In this document: positions 35,219 to 44,783 of the stretch, piece after piece
How positions within the stretch are numbered: position 1 is the first letter of the stretch
How the letters are laid out: each line of letters begins with the position of its first letter
Assembly: GCF_037969725.1 (NCBI RefSeq)
Contig: NZ_CP150203.1
Span: forward strand, 6,625,501 to 6,689,500
From: Paenibacillus sp. FSL W8-0426
GTDB taxonomy: Bacteria; Bacillota; Bacilli; Paenibacillales; Paenibacillaceae
Direction of reading: 5' to 3'
DNA: 64,000 bases
Notes under the pieces: generated by a model
Told to the model about the DNA's origin: nothing
Databases searched by the model: none
What the model saw: the letters and a program-made list of their open reading frames with translations, nothing else
Made by a program: the position numbers and the translations under genes

Positions 35219-35692
35219 TTATTCGGAGGATTCGGTGAACGATGAATGATTGATGAATTGCTGCAACGTTTTCATGAACTCTTCCCTGCGCTCGCCCACC
35301 CGACCAAAAAATTCCCGATCCGCGGCCTCTACGACCTGAATTGCCTCAAGCGCCAGCTTCGCTCCCGCCTCTGTCGTGTGAATAATGTTGGCACGCGTAT
35401 CGGTATGGTGGCGTGACCGCGTGATCAGCCCTCTTTTTTCAAGCGTACGCAGTACTTGCGAGGTTACGTTAACATCCACATTGGCAAATTGGGCAATCTG
35501 AACCTGAGTGACTCCCTTTTCTTCGTGATCCCGTTCATTGAGCCATGAAACGGCATGCAGCAATACAAATTGGGGCTGCGTCAGGTTCATGGGCTCCAGC
35601 ACCCTGCGAATTTCCTTTTGCCACATCGTCGTCACTTGCCACAGCAGGTGTCCGGGACTTTCTTGTGCATTTTTAAACTGTGAGCCTGTCAT
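35219..35692 (-). CDS. MarR family regulator
   Basis: 157 residues. The winged helix (about 30-110) contains TQPQFVLLHAVSWL, VTQVQIAQFANVDVNVTSQVL and a wing HHTDTRANIIHTT. The ATG at 35692 is chosen because GGAGGAA stands just before it (inside an upstream in-frame ATG-rich stretch that lacks a site of its own). The target is unknown; neighbours are oxidoreductases and an AIM24 protein. Confidence 0.87.
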   Translation of the reverse strand: MTGSQFKNAQESPGHLLWQVTTMWQKEIRRVLEPMNLTQPQFVLLHAVSWLNERDHEEKGVTQVQIAQFANVDVNVTSQVLRTLEKRGLITRSRHHTDTRANIIHTTEAGAKLALEAIQVVEAADREFFGRVGERREEFMKTLQQFINHSSFTESSE

Positions 35693-35908
35693 CTCATCTT
35701 CCTCCATCATTGATACTTGGGGCCTGACCGCCATCGCTGTTCGCGTATCAAAACATCACCATGAAAACATGCTTTCAGCATCATTTGTGCCATCCTTCGA
35801 CACATAGACTAGGGCGCAGAAGCCTTGGCGATTGGATCCGGGTCCATGTAGTGTAATAACGCCTGGATATTGAAATCCGTTGCAAACCGTATGCGTATTC
35901 ATCATTTC

Positions 35909-36586
35909 CTAACGCGAAGGAATGAACTGCTTCACCCATTGCCCGAATCCTTGAGGGTTTCGGCTCTGGATCAGGACGATACCTTCTCCGCGGAATCGGC
36001 ATACAAGGCCTTCCCCGCTGGTTACGCTGGAGAACCACCCTTGCGAAGCTTTTTCAATCCGGTAGTCCATGTACTGGGGCCACGCCACCAAATGGGCATT
36101 GTCCACGATCACTTCCTCACCCGCCGCCAATGGAAGGGCATGAATGGCCCCGTATGACGACAGAAATACCGTGCCCCGGCCGCTGATCTCGACGATAAAG
36201 AAGCCCTCGCCCGAAAATAGCCCCTTTTTCAGGTTTTGCATCTTGCTGTGGACTTGAATGCCCTCCGTGCCTGCGAGAAAGCCGTCTTTCTGCACATATA
36301 GGGAATACGAGCCGTCCAGTTCGACCGCTTCCACGCTTCCTATGCTGGAGGGCGAAAGCAAAATTTCGGCGGGACCGCCGACTGCAGTTAATTCCTGAAA
36401 GAAAAACTTCTCTCCGCTAAGCATCCGGCCAAAACCGGCGAGCATGCCGCCTTCCGCAGAACCTTTCAATTCGACCGTCGGCGTCATGGATACCATAGCG
36501 CCGCTTTCCGCCTTGAATCGTTCCCCGCGCTGCAGACGAACGCGAAGCATCGCAAACGCACCCTCATGCAAAATTTCGTAATTCAT
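35909..36586 (-). CDS. AIM24 family (TIGR00266) protein
   Basis: A 225-residue all-beta protein of the AIM24 family: AESGAMVSMTPTVELKG, repeated glycine-rich strands (GGMLAGFGRMLSGEKFF) and a GEGLVCRFRGEGIVLIQSR ending. No signal peptide. The family occurs widely in bacteria without an agreed role. The ATG follows AAGGAGCTGAGGAA. Monocistronic. Confidence 0.85.
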   Translation of the reverse strand: MNYEILHEGAFAMLRVRLQRGERFKAESGAMVSMTPTVELKGSAEGGMLAGFGRMLSGEKFFFQELTAVGGPAEILLSPSSIGSVEAVELDGSYSLYVQKDGFLAGTEGIQVHSKMQNLKKGLFSGEGFFIVEISGRGTVFLSSYGAIHALPLAAGEEVIVDNAHLVAWPQYMDYRIEKASQGWFSSVTSGEGLVCRFRGEGIVLIQSRNPQGFGQWVKQFIPSR

Positions 36587-36800
36587 CGTTCCTCAGCTCC
36601 TTGGATGAAATGCATTAGAATCGGTTCCAACAATCATATAACGTCGGTGGAATAAGTACCGAAAGAATAATTCATAATAGCATCTGCAGGGAACAAAAAT
36701 CCACTGAACGAAAACCTGCGGTCTGTACCCTAGTCTCTTCCAATGTTATATAAACTTTAATTTCGTATTTTACTATATTATAATATATTGAGTCCAATTC

Positions 36801-36814
36801 AATCTATATAGATT
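36801..36814. promoter_or_regulatory. Palindrome upstream of the aldo/keto reductase
   Basis: AATCTATATAGATT is a perfect 14-base palindrome in an AT-rich 306-base intergenic stretch (36587-36892), 79 bases before the reductase start. Its form suits a MarR-type regulator such as the one at 35219, but this is a guess. Nothing else was recognised in the stretch. Confidence 0.35.
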
Positions 36815-36892
36815 CAATCGGATCATATTTAAATTATTCATCCATATCCCTTTGTTTAGGGTTGGATATATCAATCCAGAGGAGGTCATTCC

Positions 36893-37738
36893 ATGACAGC
36901 ACAACATCTACAATCGACGGTAACCTTACATAATGGCGTTCGTATGCCTTGGTTCGGCCTGGGCGTATTTCAGGTAAACGAGGGCTCCGAATTGATTGCA
37001 GCGGTCAAAAAGGCCATCGAGCACGGCTACCGCAGCGTGGATACGGCCGCCATCTATGGCAACGAAGCCGGCGTCGGCCAGGCGATTGCCGAAGCGATGA
37101 AAGAATACAACGTGAAGCGTGAGGAATTATTCATTACGTCCAAAGTATGGACGGCTGATCTCGGATATGAGGAAACGCTCGCTGCCTTTGACGCAACCAT
37201 GAGCAAGCTGGGGTTGGAATATCTGGATCTGTACCTGATCCACTGGCCAAAAGCTGGCAAATATAAAGGTGCCTGGAAAGCGATGGAGGAGCTGTACAAA
37301 GCCGGCCGCATCAAAGCCATCGGCGTCAGCAACTTCCAGATTCATCATTTGGAGGACTTGCTGCAGGATGCGGAAATCAAACCGATGGTCAATCAGGTCG
37401 AATACCATCCCCGACTGACCCAGGTAGAACTCAAAGCCTTCTGCGACCAACACGGCATTCAGCTTGAGGCCTGGTCCCCGCTCATGCAGGGACAACTGCT
37501 GGATAACCCGGTCCTGACCGAGATTGCGGCCGCCAAAGGAAAAAGCGTGGCCCAGATCATTCTGCGCTGGGATCTGCAAAACGGCGTCGTCACCATTCCG
37601 AAGTCCACCAAGGAACACCGCATTATCGAAAATGCGTCCATCTTCGACTTCGAATTGACGAAGGAAGAAATGGATCGCATCTCCGGGTTGAACGAAAATG
37701 TTCGCGTCGGTCCCGACCCGGATAACTTCAACTTCTAA
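36893..37738 (+). CDS. Aldo/keto reductase (YtbE / 2,5-diketogluconate reductase type)
   Basis: 281 residues. AKR signature MPWFGLGVFQV; catalytic Asp/Tyr in SVDTAAIYGNE, Lys in ITSKVW, His in YLIHWP; the NADPH-binding IPKSTKEHRI near the end. AGAGGAGG precedes the ATG. Bacillus relatives reduce methylglyoxal and other aldehydes, and detoxification is a reasonable default. A perfect 15-bp terminator follows. Confidence 0.92.
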   Translation: MTAQHLQSTVTLHNGVRMPWFGLGVFQVNEGSELIAAVKKAIEHGYRSVDTAAIYGNEAGVGQAIAEAMKEYNVKREELFITSKVWTADLGYEETLAAFDATMSKLGLEYLDLYLIHWPKAGKYKGAWKAMEELYKAGRIKAIGVSNFQIHHLEDLLQDAEIKPMVNQVEYHPRLTQVELKAFCDQHGIQLEAWSPLMQGQLLDNPVLTEIAAAKGKSVAQIILRWDLQNGVVTIPKSTKEHRIIENASIFDFELTKEEMDRISGLNENVRVGPDPDNFNF

Positions 37739-37790
37739 ACCACGACAGATGTTGTATCCGAGCTAATCAATCACACCAAGCAGCTAGACC

Positions 37791-37839
37791 AAACAAGCCA
37801 ATGGATTGCCCGCTTTTCGGGAAGTCCATTGGCTTGTTT
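37791..37839. terminator. Bidirectional terminator between reductase and pectin operon
   Basis: AAACAAGCCAATGGA (37791-37805) pairs perfectly with TCCATTGGCTTGTTT (37825-37839). Confidence 0.85.
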
Positions 37840-37906
37840 GGCGCATCAACCCATATCGCAGTGAAAGAACCCGCACCCCGGCCTTCTGCATCCGTCGATA
37901 ACCGAA

Positions 37907-38950
37907 TTACCGAGCAAAGGGCCGCCAATGATCCTCTCCTGCCACAACCAAGGCATCTGCATATTCTGCCGCCTCTTCGTCGCTCAGCACTTTGGCCCAG
38001 GGCACACGCTCTCCGGCCTCGGCTGCTCCGGGTCCGCTGCTTTGATATTCGGCGTAGAGCACGGTAGACTCGGCCTCGCTTTTGTTCCAATTATGCCATC
38101 CTTCACGCCTTAGATGCGGGCCCATCCAGCAGTGAAGAAAACATGTTTTGGCATCGTTGCGCCATGGCCGACCCAAATAAACGGATCGGGGCGGAGCGTC
38201 GCCGGTAAGGCGGCAATTGCTGAACACATAGCCGTACCGGACTCCCTCCGGCGTGGAAGCCGCCGTGATCCAACCGTTCACTTCCCCCTGCGGCATCTCT
38301 TGGCCCGAAAACCTGTTCTTGGAGAAGATTTCACACCCTTGAAACAACGCCGTCGCCGAACCGAAAATGAAATCAACGTCCCCTTCGATGTAACAATCCT
38401 CGTAATATTGACGAAGCTTGCGCCGCTCCAGCCCATCGCGAGGTCCGCCGAAAAAACTGCGATCCATCGGCTGCTCCGGCAGCGGTCCGGTAAAGAGCGT
38501 ATCCTGATGTCCGATGAAATGACAGCGCCTGAACGCGGCCCGGTCTCCATCGACGTAAGCGGCGATGGCCTGACCGACCTGCTTGCCCGGGCCAGCCGCG
38601 TTCACGAACGAAATGCCTTCTGCGATAAAATCGTCCGCGGCAATCAAAACGGTATATGAATGGAACGTATGGTAGAGCTCGCCGTTCGGAAAACGTTTAA
38701 GCGCATAGTCATCATAAGTAATGACCGTGTTATCCGCCCCTTCGCCGACAAGGCGAACGCCCTCCCTGTCGATGGTCAGCTTCTCTTTGTACACCCCGGC
38801 TCTAATGGATATGACCGCCTCCCCGGAAACATCGGCCGGAATGGCATTTAACGCCGACTGAATAGTGCGATAATCTCCGCTTCCGTCCATGGCCACCGTG
38901 CAGCGGTATGCCGTCTTCCCTGATCCGTCCATCGGCTGAAACGTCGCCAT
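37907..38950 (-). CDS. Pectin methylesterase (carbohydrate esterase family 8), cytoplasmic
   Basis: A 347-residue right-handed beta-helix enzyme removing methyl esters from galacturonan. Family motifs: AGVYKEKL, QAIAAYVDGDRAAF, GHQDTL, YYEDCYIEGDVDFIFG with the two catalytic Asp residues, and YLGRPW with the substrate Arg/Trp. There is no signal peptide, so it should act on short oligogalacturonides imported by the ABC system of the same operon. The ATG follows AAGGAGG. It is the last gene of the LacI-controlled operon. Confidence 0.93.
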   Translation of the reverse strand: MATFQPMDGSGKTAYRCTVAMDGSGDYRTIQSALNAIPADVSGEAVISIRAGVYKEKLTIDREGVRLVGEGADNTVITYDDYALKRFPNGELYHTFHSYTVLIAADDFIAEGISFVNAAGPGKQVGQAIAAYVDGDRAAFRRCHFIGHQDTLFTGPLPEQPMDRSFFGGPRDGLERRKLRQYYEDCYIEGDVDFIFGSATALFQGCEIFSKNRFSGQEMPQGEVNGWITAASTPEGVRYGYVFSNCRLTGDAPPRSVYLGRPWRNDAKTCFLHCWMGPHLRREGWHNWNKSEAESTVLYAEYQSSGPGAAEAGERVPWAKVLSDEEAAEYADALVVAGEDHWRPFAR

Positions 38951-39001
38951 CCGTTCATCCTCCTTCTTTCATTTCTATTCCATGTTCCTGAAAGTGAAGC
39001 C

Positions 39002-39970
39002 TCATCCCCGGCATGGCCCCACCGAGCTGCGATGGTACAGCCTGGGCTGGATCACGACCGGAACATCCACCTCTTCGTCCCGGATCAACGCTACGATTAA
39101 CTCCGCCGCTTGCACGGCCAGTTCATCCAGCGGAGGGCCGATCGTGGTCAGCGCCACTTCCGCATACTGCATGTCCGGCAGATCGTCATAACCAATAAGA
39201 GAAACGTCCCCCGGAACGCTATAGCCCGCTTCGAGCAGCGCGCGCAGCGCCCCCCGAGTCACCAGGTTGTTCAGACCGATGAAAGCCGTTGGCGAATTCG
39301 AATCGAACGCATGCTTGCGGATCGCAAAGTACCCGTCTTCCCAGGAAGAGTGGGCTGGCAGCACATGGCCCGGATTGAACGCCAGACCGGTGCGCTGCAT
39401 GGCCTCGCGATACCCCTCCAGCTTGATATGCTGGGAGTTTCCGATAAATCCGATGCGCTGGTGCCCCAATCCCTTCAAATGTTCCACCGCGCGGAAAATG
39501 CCCTCTTTGCGATCAATTTTAATGTAGGGGGAATTGGGGGTCTCATCCGTGCCCAGCACGAAGCAAGGCATGTTCAGGGAAGCAAAACCTTTCCAGAACG
39601 TCTCCCGGTTGTTCAGTGCAAAATCCCACAGAATGCATCCATCCACACGAAGCTGGCTGAAGATGTCCAGACCGTCGTCGGCTACGACGAGAATCATCTG
39701 ATACCCCCGCTTTTTCAGTTCCGCATGCAGATTCCCCGAGATTGTAGAGAACAAAGGATTGCTAAGTTCGTCCAATACAAAGCCGATAATGCTGCTCCTG
39801 CCTGTCGAAAGCTGGCTCGCAAGCATGTTTTTGCGGTAATGATGCTTCTCCGCGATAGCGAGCACTTTCTGTCTCGTCTCATGTTTGATGCGGGGGTCGC
39901 CATTCAGCGCCTTGGATACGGTGCTGTAGCTCACCCCCGCCAATTTGGCAATGTCCTTAATTGTTATCAA
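39002..39970 (-). CDS. LacI family repressor of the pectin operon
   Basis: 322 residues. The N-terminal helix-turn-helix is TIKDIAKLAGVSYSTVSKAL with the hinge helix NMLASQLSTGRSS; the rest is a periplasmic-binding-protein-like effector domain (HQRIGFIGNSQH, DVSLIGYDDL). TTG is the likely start, with GAGGTG ten bases upstream. Encoded between the binding protein and the pectin esterase, it probably binds the palindrome AATTACAACGTTGTAATT at the operon front. The inducer is likely a galacturonide (inferred). Confidence 0.9.
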   Translation of the reverse strand: MITIKDIAKLAGVSYSTVSKALNGDPRIKHETRQKVLAIAEKHHYRKNMLASQLSTGRSSIIGFVLDELSNPLFSTISGNLHAELKKRGYQMILVVADDGLDIFSQLRVDGCILWDFALNNRETFWKGFASLNMPCFVLGTDETPNSPYIKIDRKEGIFRAVEHLKGLGHQRIGFIGNSQHIKLEGYREAMQRTGLAFNPGHVLPAHSSWEDGYFAIRKHAFDSNSPTAFIGLNNLVTRGALRALLEAGYSVPGDVSLIGYDDLPDMQYAEVALTTIGPPLDELAVQAAELIVALIRDEEVDVPVVIQPRLYHRSSVGPCRG

Positions 39971-39991
39971 ACGTCCTACACCTCAAAAGGG

Positions 39992-41584
39992 TTATTTTTG
40001 TGCGGCCATGTAGCGGTCATATTGGGCCTGCCTTCCGGCAATGACCTGCTCGACGTTCATGTTTTTCAACGTTTCGATGTAACTGTCGAACTGATCCAGC
40101 CCCAGCTCACCGCTGATGAATTTGAAATTCATCTCTTGTACATACGTGGTAATGTCAGGCATGGTTGTGCTTTCAATTGAGGCTTCGTCCGGCAGCGCGT
40201 ACACAAACGGGAACGGTTCATGCACGTACTTCTCCAGTTCTTTGTCCAAGCTGGAGTGCCACTCCGGCACAACCGCATCGGCTGAGTCGGTGGACTGAAT
40301 GTTCGGCAGATTCACCGGACCGATGCCCAGCTTCTGAATGTATTCGTTGTCCTTGCCTTTGTCCGTGAATTTCTTCTCGCCATTCTCTTCCGTATACGTG
40401 TCGTCTTTGATGCCCCATGTATACATGGTCTGGGCTTCCTCGCTGACTCCGTAATCGAGGAATTTGAAGGCGAGATCCGGATTTTTGCTGTTTTTCGAAA
40501 TGCCGAAGATGCCGCTCACCGGCGTGCGTCCAATGTAGAACTGATCTCCGTGCGGTCCCTTCAGCGGCGCGATGCCTTTGAATACAGGCTCTTTGGGATC
40601 ATAATCCTTGAACAGCGGGCTGTATACCATCGACTGGTACCAACTGAAGTTGAACGTCACCCCGGTCACGTCCTGCGAAATGCGGGAAGTCACCTGATCG
40701 CCCGTCGTGCTGGCATAATCAACCGTCAGCAGTCCTTCTTTATAAAGACCGTTCAGATACGCCAAATACTCCTTGTATGCCGGCTCGTAATAGCTGAAAT
40801 GCACCTTGCCTTGATCATCGGCATAGAAGTTGTTGGACAGATCCAGACCAAAGGCCGGCCCAAACGCCATCGGAATAAACTTGGATTCCATGGAAAGCGG
40901 AATTTCATCGGCTTTGCCGTTTCCATTCGGGTCCCCAGCCTTGAACGCGCGCAGCATGGCGGTAAATTCGTCCAACGTCGTTGGCTCCTGCAGATTCAGC
41001 TTGCCCAGCCACCGCTGGTTGATCATGAATAATGGCATATAGTTCCGGGTCAGCGTTTGCTGCGGCACATAATACATTTTACCATCCGGCGTGGTCAGAC
41101 TTGCCTTAATGGACGGTGATTTTTCATAAATTTTCTTCAAATTGACGCCGTATTTCTCGTACAGCTCATCCAGCGGGAGAAAAAGGCCGCTATTGATATA
41201 CTTCATTAATTGGTCCTGATCCGGCAAATAAACGATATCCGGCAGGTCCGATCCGGCCGCCAGCCGCGGGCTGACCGCGTCGGCGTAGTTTTGCGGCGGA
41301 ATGAGGTCCCAATCGACCGTGACGCCGGCATTTCCTTCGATCTTTTTGACGATTTCAGCTGTGGAAAGGTCCACGTTCGTTGTCCAGGCATTGGTCGCCA
41401 GAATCGACAGCCTGGCATCCGGCGTGTCGGTCACCGGGCCGGCTCCCGTGTAGTTATAGCTCGACTCTGCTTCCGCCGAAGCTCCTCCATCAGCGCTTCC
41501 TCCCGTCCCCCCGCTGCTGCAGCCTGCCAAACTGATCGCCAGCCATGCAAATAATGCGATTTTGCTTGCCCCTTTGAATTTCAT
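39992..41584 (-). CDS. ABC transporter oligosaccharide-binding lipoprotein (LplA-like)
   Basis: A 530-residue lipoprotein with lipobox SLAGC (Cys about 22) and a Gly/Ser/Ala tether. The long binding domain is of the LplA/YtcQ type, including a calcium-loop-like DPNGNGKADEIPL near residue 220 that is usual in this group. The ATG follows GGGAGGAG. It is encoded after its two permeases and before LacI and pectin methylesterase. Pectin-derived oligogalacturonides are the expected ligand. Confidence 0.9.
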   Translation of the reverse strand: MKFKGASKIALFAWLAISLAGCSSGGTGGSADGGASAEAESSYNYTGAGPVTDTPDARLSILATNAWTTNVDLSTAEIVKKIEGNAGVTVDWDLIPPQNYADAVSPRLAAGSDLPDIVYLPDQDQLMKYINSGLFLPLDELYEKYGVNLKKIYEKSPSIKASLTTPDGKMYYVPQQTLTRNYMPLFMINQRWLGKLNLQEPTTLDEFTAMLRAFKAGDPNGNGKADEIPLSMESKFIPMAFGPAFGLDLSNNFYADDQGKVHFSYYEPAYKEYLAYLNGLYKEGLLTVDYASTTGDQVTSRISQDVTGVTFNFSWYQSMVYSPLFKDYDPKEPVFKGIAPLKGPHGDQFYIGRTPVSGIFGISKNSKNPDLAFKFLDYGVSEEAQTMYTWGIKDDTYTEENGEKKFTDKGKDNEYIQKLGIGPVNLPNIQSTDSADAVVPEWHSSLDKELEKYVHEPFPFVYALPDEASIESTTMPDITTYVQEMNFKFISGELGLDQFDSYIETLKNMNVEQVIAGRQAQYDRYMAAQK

Positions 41585-41642
41585 CCGTCGACTCCTCCCT
41601 TTTCATGAACAACACATGATTAGATATGGCTTGCGGGTAAAG

Positions 41643-42524
41643 CTATCCTTTCACGGCTCCAAGGGTGATGCCCTTGACGAAATACCGTTGGATAAAAGGG
41701 TAGATCATGACGATGGGAACGATGCTGACCACAATGGATACATAACGCACTTGGATGGTGGATACCGCCAGTGCATTGCTGGTCATCGCGCCGCCCATTT
41801 TCTGCATGACCTCGGGGGAGGCCATGACAAGCACCCTGCGCAGAAACATCTGGAGCGGCTGCATATCCTGTTTCCCCAAATAAAGCAATGCGGTAAAAAA
41901 ATTGTTCCAGTGAAACACGGCATAATACAGTGCCAGCACGGCCAACGTAGGCTTGATGATGGGCACGGCCAGCCGGTACAGCATCGTAATCTCATTGGCC
42001 CCGTCAATACTCGCGCTTTCGAATATTTCATTCGGAATGCCTTCCAGTGCGGAGCGGCAGATCATAACGTTAAACGTAATGACCAACACGGGCAGTACCA
42101 TCACCCAACGGGTGTTATACAGGCCCAGCGAGTTAATCAGCATGTATGCCGGAATCAGGCCACCGGAGAAATACATCGTGAATGCGATGAAAAAGTTAAG
42201 TTTCCTGCGCAGAAAAAATTGCGGCCGGGATAACGGAAATGCAGCCAGACATGTGGCCACTACATTAAGCAGCGTGCCCACCACGGTATACCAGACCGTA
42301 TTGTAGAAGGACACCCACAGTTCACGGTATTGCAGCACCATCTTGTATCCGGACAGCGTAAATTCAACGGGGAACAGAAACACCTTCTGTTTGTCGATGG
42401 CATCGACGGAACTGAACGAAATGCTGATCACATATAGAAAAGGATACAGGGTGACCACCACGGCAAGAATGGTCAAAATGTGAACCAGAACGTAAAATAA
42501 CCGGTCGCTTGCGGAAATCTTCAT
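41643..42524 (-). CDS. Carbohydrate ABC permease (LplC/YtcP type)
   Basis: 293 residues, six membrane helices, EAA loop FESASIDGANEITMLYRLAVP and the ending KGITLGAVKG. AAAGGAGG precedes the ATG. It pairs with the LplB-type permease upstream in the same operon; the ATPase is encoded elsewhere. Confidence 0.92.
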   Translation of the reverse strand: MKISASDRLFYVLVHILTILAVVVTLYPFLYVISISFSSVDAIDKQKVFLFPVEFTLSGYKMVLQYRELWVSFYNTVWYTVVGTLLNVVATCLAAFPLSRPQFFLRRKLNFFIAFTMYFSGGLIPAYMLINSLGLYNTRWVMVLPVLVITFNVMICRSALEGIPNEIFESASIDGANEITMLYRLAVPIIKPTLAVLALYYAVFHWNNFFTALLYLGKQDMQPLQMFLRRVLVMASPEVMQKMGGAMTSNALAVSTIQVRYVSIVVSIVPIVMIYPFIQRYFVKGITLGAVKG

Positions 42525-42601
42525 GTTTCGCCTCCTTTGAAGTTAGAAGCTGCGACGAAATCAAGTACCGCTAAGTTTCTCGCAGCTTCTTAATGATGGG
42601 C

Positions 42602-43519
42602 TTACCATAAGGACATCTTGGTCAATCGTCGCGTCAGCGTATTGGCTGCCAGGACGAGAATAAACGTCACGATGGAGTTGAAGAGGCCGACGGCGGTCGC
42701 AAATCCGTAGTTTTGTCCGATAATTCCCATACGGTAAACATAAGTGGAGAGAACATCAGCGGTATCGTATGTAGCGGGATTGTAGAGCAGGTACACCTTT
42801 TCGAAGCCTACATTCATGATGCCGCCCAACGACAGCAATAACAGGATCACAATCGTGGGTTTGATGCTCGGCAGCGTCAGGTGCCACAGCTCCTGAAATT
42901 TGTTGACACCGTCGATTTTGCCGGAATCGTACATTTCGGAGTCGATGCCCATGATGGCAGCGATATAGATAATCGAGCTGAAGCCGAAGCTCTGCCAGAT
43001 GTCCGAGCTGGTGAAAATGGTACGGAACCACCCCGGCTCCATCATGAAATTGACGGGATCCATGCCAAGCTTCATGATCAGCGTGTTGACGATGCCATCG
43101 GTCGGAGAGAGAAAGTTGATGATCATGCCGGCGACAACCACGGTCGAGATGAAATGGGGAAGATACGTCACGGTCTGCGCGAAACGTTTGAACACCCGGT
43201 TTTTGATTTCTACAATGCAAATCGCGAACAGGATCGGAATCGAAAACCCGAAGAGAAGCGGAAGGAATGCAAGCAGGAACGTATTCCGCAGCAGCCTCCA
43301 GAAATAGATGGAATGCACGAATTGATCAAACCACTTCAGACCCACCCATTCTCCGCTGAACACGCCCTGACCCGGCATAAAATTCCGGAAGGCCAGCAGA
43401 ACCCCGGGCATTGGAACATACATAAACACGACGTAATACAGAAAGATGGGCGAGAACATCAGCAGCAGGTATTTGTCGCGCCGCATCAGCTTGAACAGCG
43501 CCTCCCACCGTCTTTTCAC
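42602..43519 (-). CDS. Carbohydrate ABC permease (LplB/YteP type)
   Basis: 305 residues, six membrane helices, beginning with the family stretch RDKYLLLMFSPIFLYYVVF and with the EAA loop MYDSGKIDGVNKFQELWHLTLP. GTG at 43519 follows AAGGAG. It is the first gene of the pectin-fragment operon; its 5' region (43520-43700) holds LacI-type operators and a cre. Confidence 0.92.
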   Translation of the reverse strand: MKRRWEALFKLMRRDKYLLLMFSPIFLYYVVFMYVPMPGVLLAFRNFMPGQGVFSGEWVGLKWFDQFVHSIYFWRLLRNTFLLAFLPLLFGFSIPILFAICIVEIKNRVFKRFAQTVTYLPHFISTVVVAGMIINFLSPTDGIVNTLIMKLGMDPVNFMMEPGWFRTIFTSSDIWQSFGFSSIIYIAAIMGIDSEMYDSGKIDGVNKFQELWHLTLPSIKPTIVILLLLSLGGIMNVGFEKVYLLYNPATYDTADVLSTYVYRMGIIGQNYGFATAVGLFNSIVTFILVLAANTLTRRLTKMSLW

Positions 43520-43544
43520 CTTGAATCAGCTCCTTCTCTTCATA

Positions 43545-43562
43545 AATTACAACGTTTGAAAT
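43545..43562. promoter_or_regulatory. LacI-type operator, imperfect copy
   Basis: AATTACAACGTTTGAAAT: left half identical to the palindrome at 43645-43662, right half degenerate. It lies 26 bases before the first permease gene. Confidence 0.45.
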
Positions 43563-43644
43563 TTCGAACAAATTTATAGATAAACCAGATGGAATATCTC
43601 ATAATTAAATAGGATACGTACAAAAATTTATGCTGGATGTTTAT

Positions 43645-43662
43645 AATTACAACGTTGTAATT
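43645..43662. promoter_or_regulatory. LacI-type operator, perfect palindrome
   Basis: AATTACAACGTTGTAATT, an 18-base perfect palindrome with the central CG pair typical of LacI-family sites. It is about 125 bases upstream of the operon that includes the LacI gene. Confidence 0.7.
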
Positions 43663-43672
43663 TTGCCTTAAA

Positions 43673-43687
43673 TGAATACGCTTACAT
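43673..43687 (-). promoter_or_regulatory. Consensus cre of the pectin operon
   Basis: Minus strand ATGTAAGCGTATTCA fits WTGNAANCGNWNNCW at every fixed position, 10 bases upstream of the LacI palindrome. It indicates CcpA control in addition to LacI. Confidence 0.65.
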
Positions 43688-43785
43688 AACATTTTACCCA
43701 TCATAGCAGAGCCTCCACAATTTAGCAATAAACAAATCCGTCGGAAGCCACTATTTTTTTGTACAACTAGCCCCTTCAAATCACA

Positions 43786-43829
43786 AAAAACGTAATGCCT
43801 TACGCTCCTTCTACAGAGCAGGCATTACG
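43786..43829 (-). terminator. Terminator overlapping the stop of the AraC gene
   Basis: CGTAATGCCT (43791-43800) pairs with AGGCATTACG (43820-43829); the minus strand ends in T6. The TAA stop (43825-43827) lies inside the stem. Confidence 0.8.
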
Positions 43830-44667
43830 TCTGACGCCGGTATTCGGTGGGTGTTAAACCCTTGAGCCGCAGAAAGGCCCGATAAAATTGGTCGATGCTT
43901 GAGAATCCGCACTGCGCACAAATATCCGTCACTTTTGCCTGCGTTCGGCGCAATAACATCGAAGCCTGTTCCACCCGCAGCCTCAACACATATTGATGCG
44001 GGGTCGATCCGGTCATCGCTTTGAACGAACGCATGAAATGATACCTGCTCTGATGCGCAACGGCAGCCATCGAATCAATGTTCATTGCACCGGATGTATA
44101 ACTGTCGTGAATATATTCAAGCACCCGGGTCAAATGTGTGTCTGCGGTCCCCAGGAAAAAACCGTCCACTCGCGCAGGCTTAGCCGAAAGCAATCCTTCT
44201 TCCCGGGGGGAATGCTCCCGCCCCTTCAACAAACCGTCCAGATACCTTTGCACCTTGAATTCAAGCTCCTGCATTTGAAGCGGTTCCGGTGCATCCTCCA
44301 GCAGAATGGCGCTACAGCTTCTGAACAACGTGTTGATCTCCCGCGTATCGAATACATGCAGGCTCTTCACCTCCTGCTGCCGATGTTCCCGTTCTCCATC
44401 CTTCCCACCGGCCACAGGAAGGCTGCGAAATTTGATGACGATAACGCTCGTATCCGAATCCATCTGAAAAAAGTGCTCGGTTTGGGGATGCGCCACAATG
44501 GCCTTTCCGGCAGCGAGTTGATAGGCACGGCGTTCCTGAACGAAATCGCATATTCCGCTCACGGGCATCGTGACCTGATACCAGTCGTCATGGACATGCG
44601 GTTCATTGGCAAAACGGCCCGAAGCTTTCCATAGTTCCAGATCGTTCATCATTATGTTCAATTCCAT
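43825..44667 (-). CDS. AraC family regulator
   Basis: 280 residues. N-terminal cupin-like domain (HVHDDWYQVTMPVSG, AIVAHPQTEHFF); the C-terminal pair of helix-turn-helix motifs is NIDSMAAVAHQSRYHFMRSF and KVTDICAQCGFSSIDQFYRA. The ATG at 44667 has AGGTGAG at seven bases; earlier in-frame starts have none and would overlap the divergent MFS gene. It probably controls that exporter. Confidence 0.87.
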   Translation of the reverse strand: MELNIMMNDLELWKASGRFANEPHVHDDWYQVTMPVSGICDFVQERRAYQLAAGKAIVAHPQTEHFFQMDSDTSVIVIKFRSLPVAGGKDGEREHRQQEVKSLHVFDTREINTLFRSCSAILLEDAPEPLQMQELEFKVQRYLDGLLKGREHSPREEGLLSAKPARVDGFFLGTADTHLTRVLEYIHDSYTSGAMNIDSMAAVAHQSRYHFMRSFKAMTGSTPHQYVLRLRVEQASMLLRRTQAKVTDICAQCGFSSIDQFYRAFLRLKGLTPTEYRRQT

Positions 44668-44783
44668 ATTGTTCTCACCTGCTGACATTATAGCAAAAAG
44701 TGCGTACTTTCCCAGCACTTTTCGCAAAGACAAACCGTTTGCGATCTTCTATGATGAGTAGAAAAATCTTCGAGGTGATTTCC

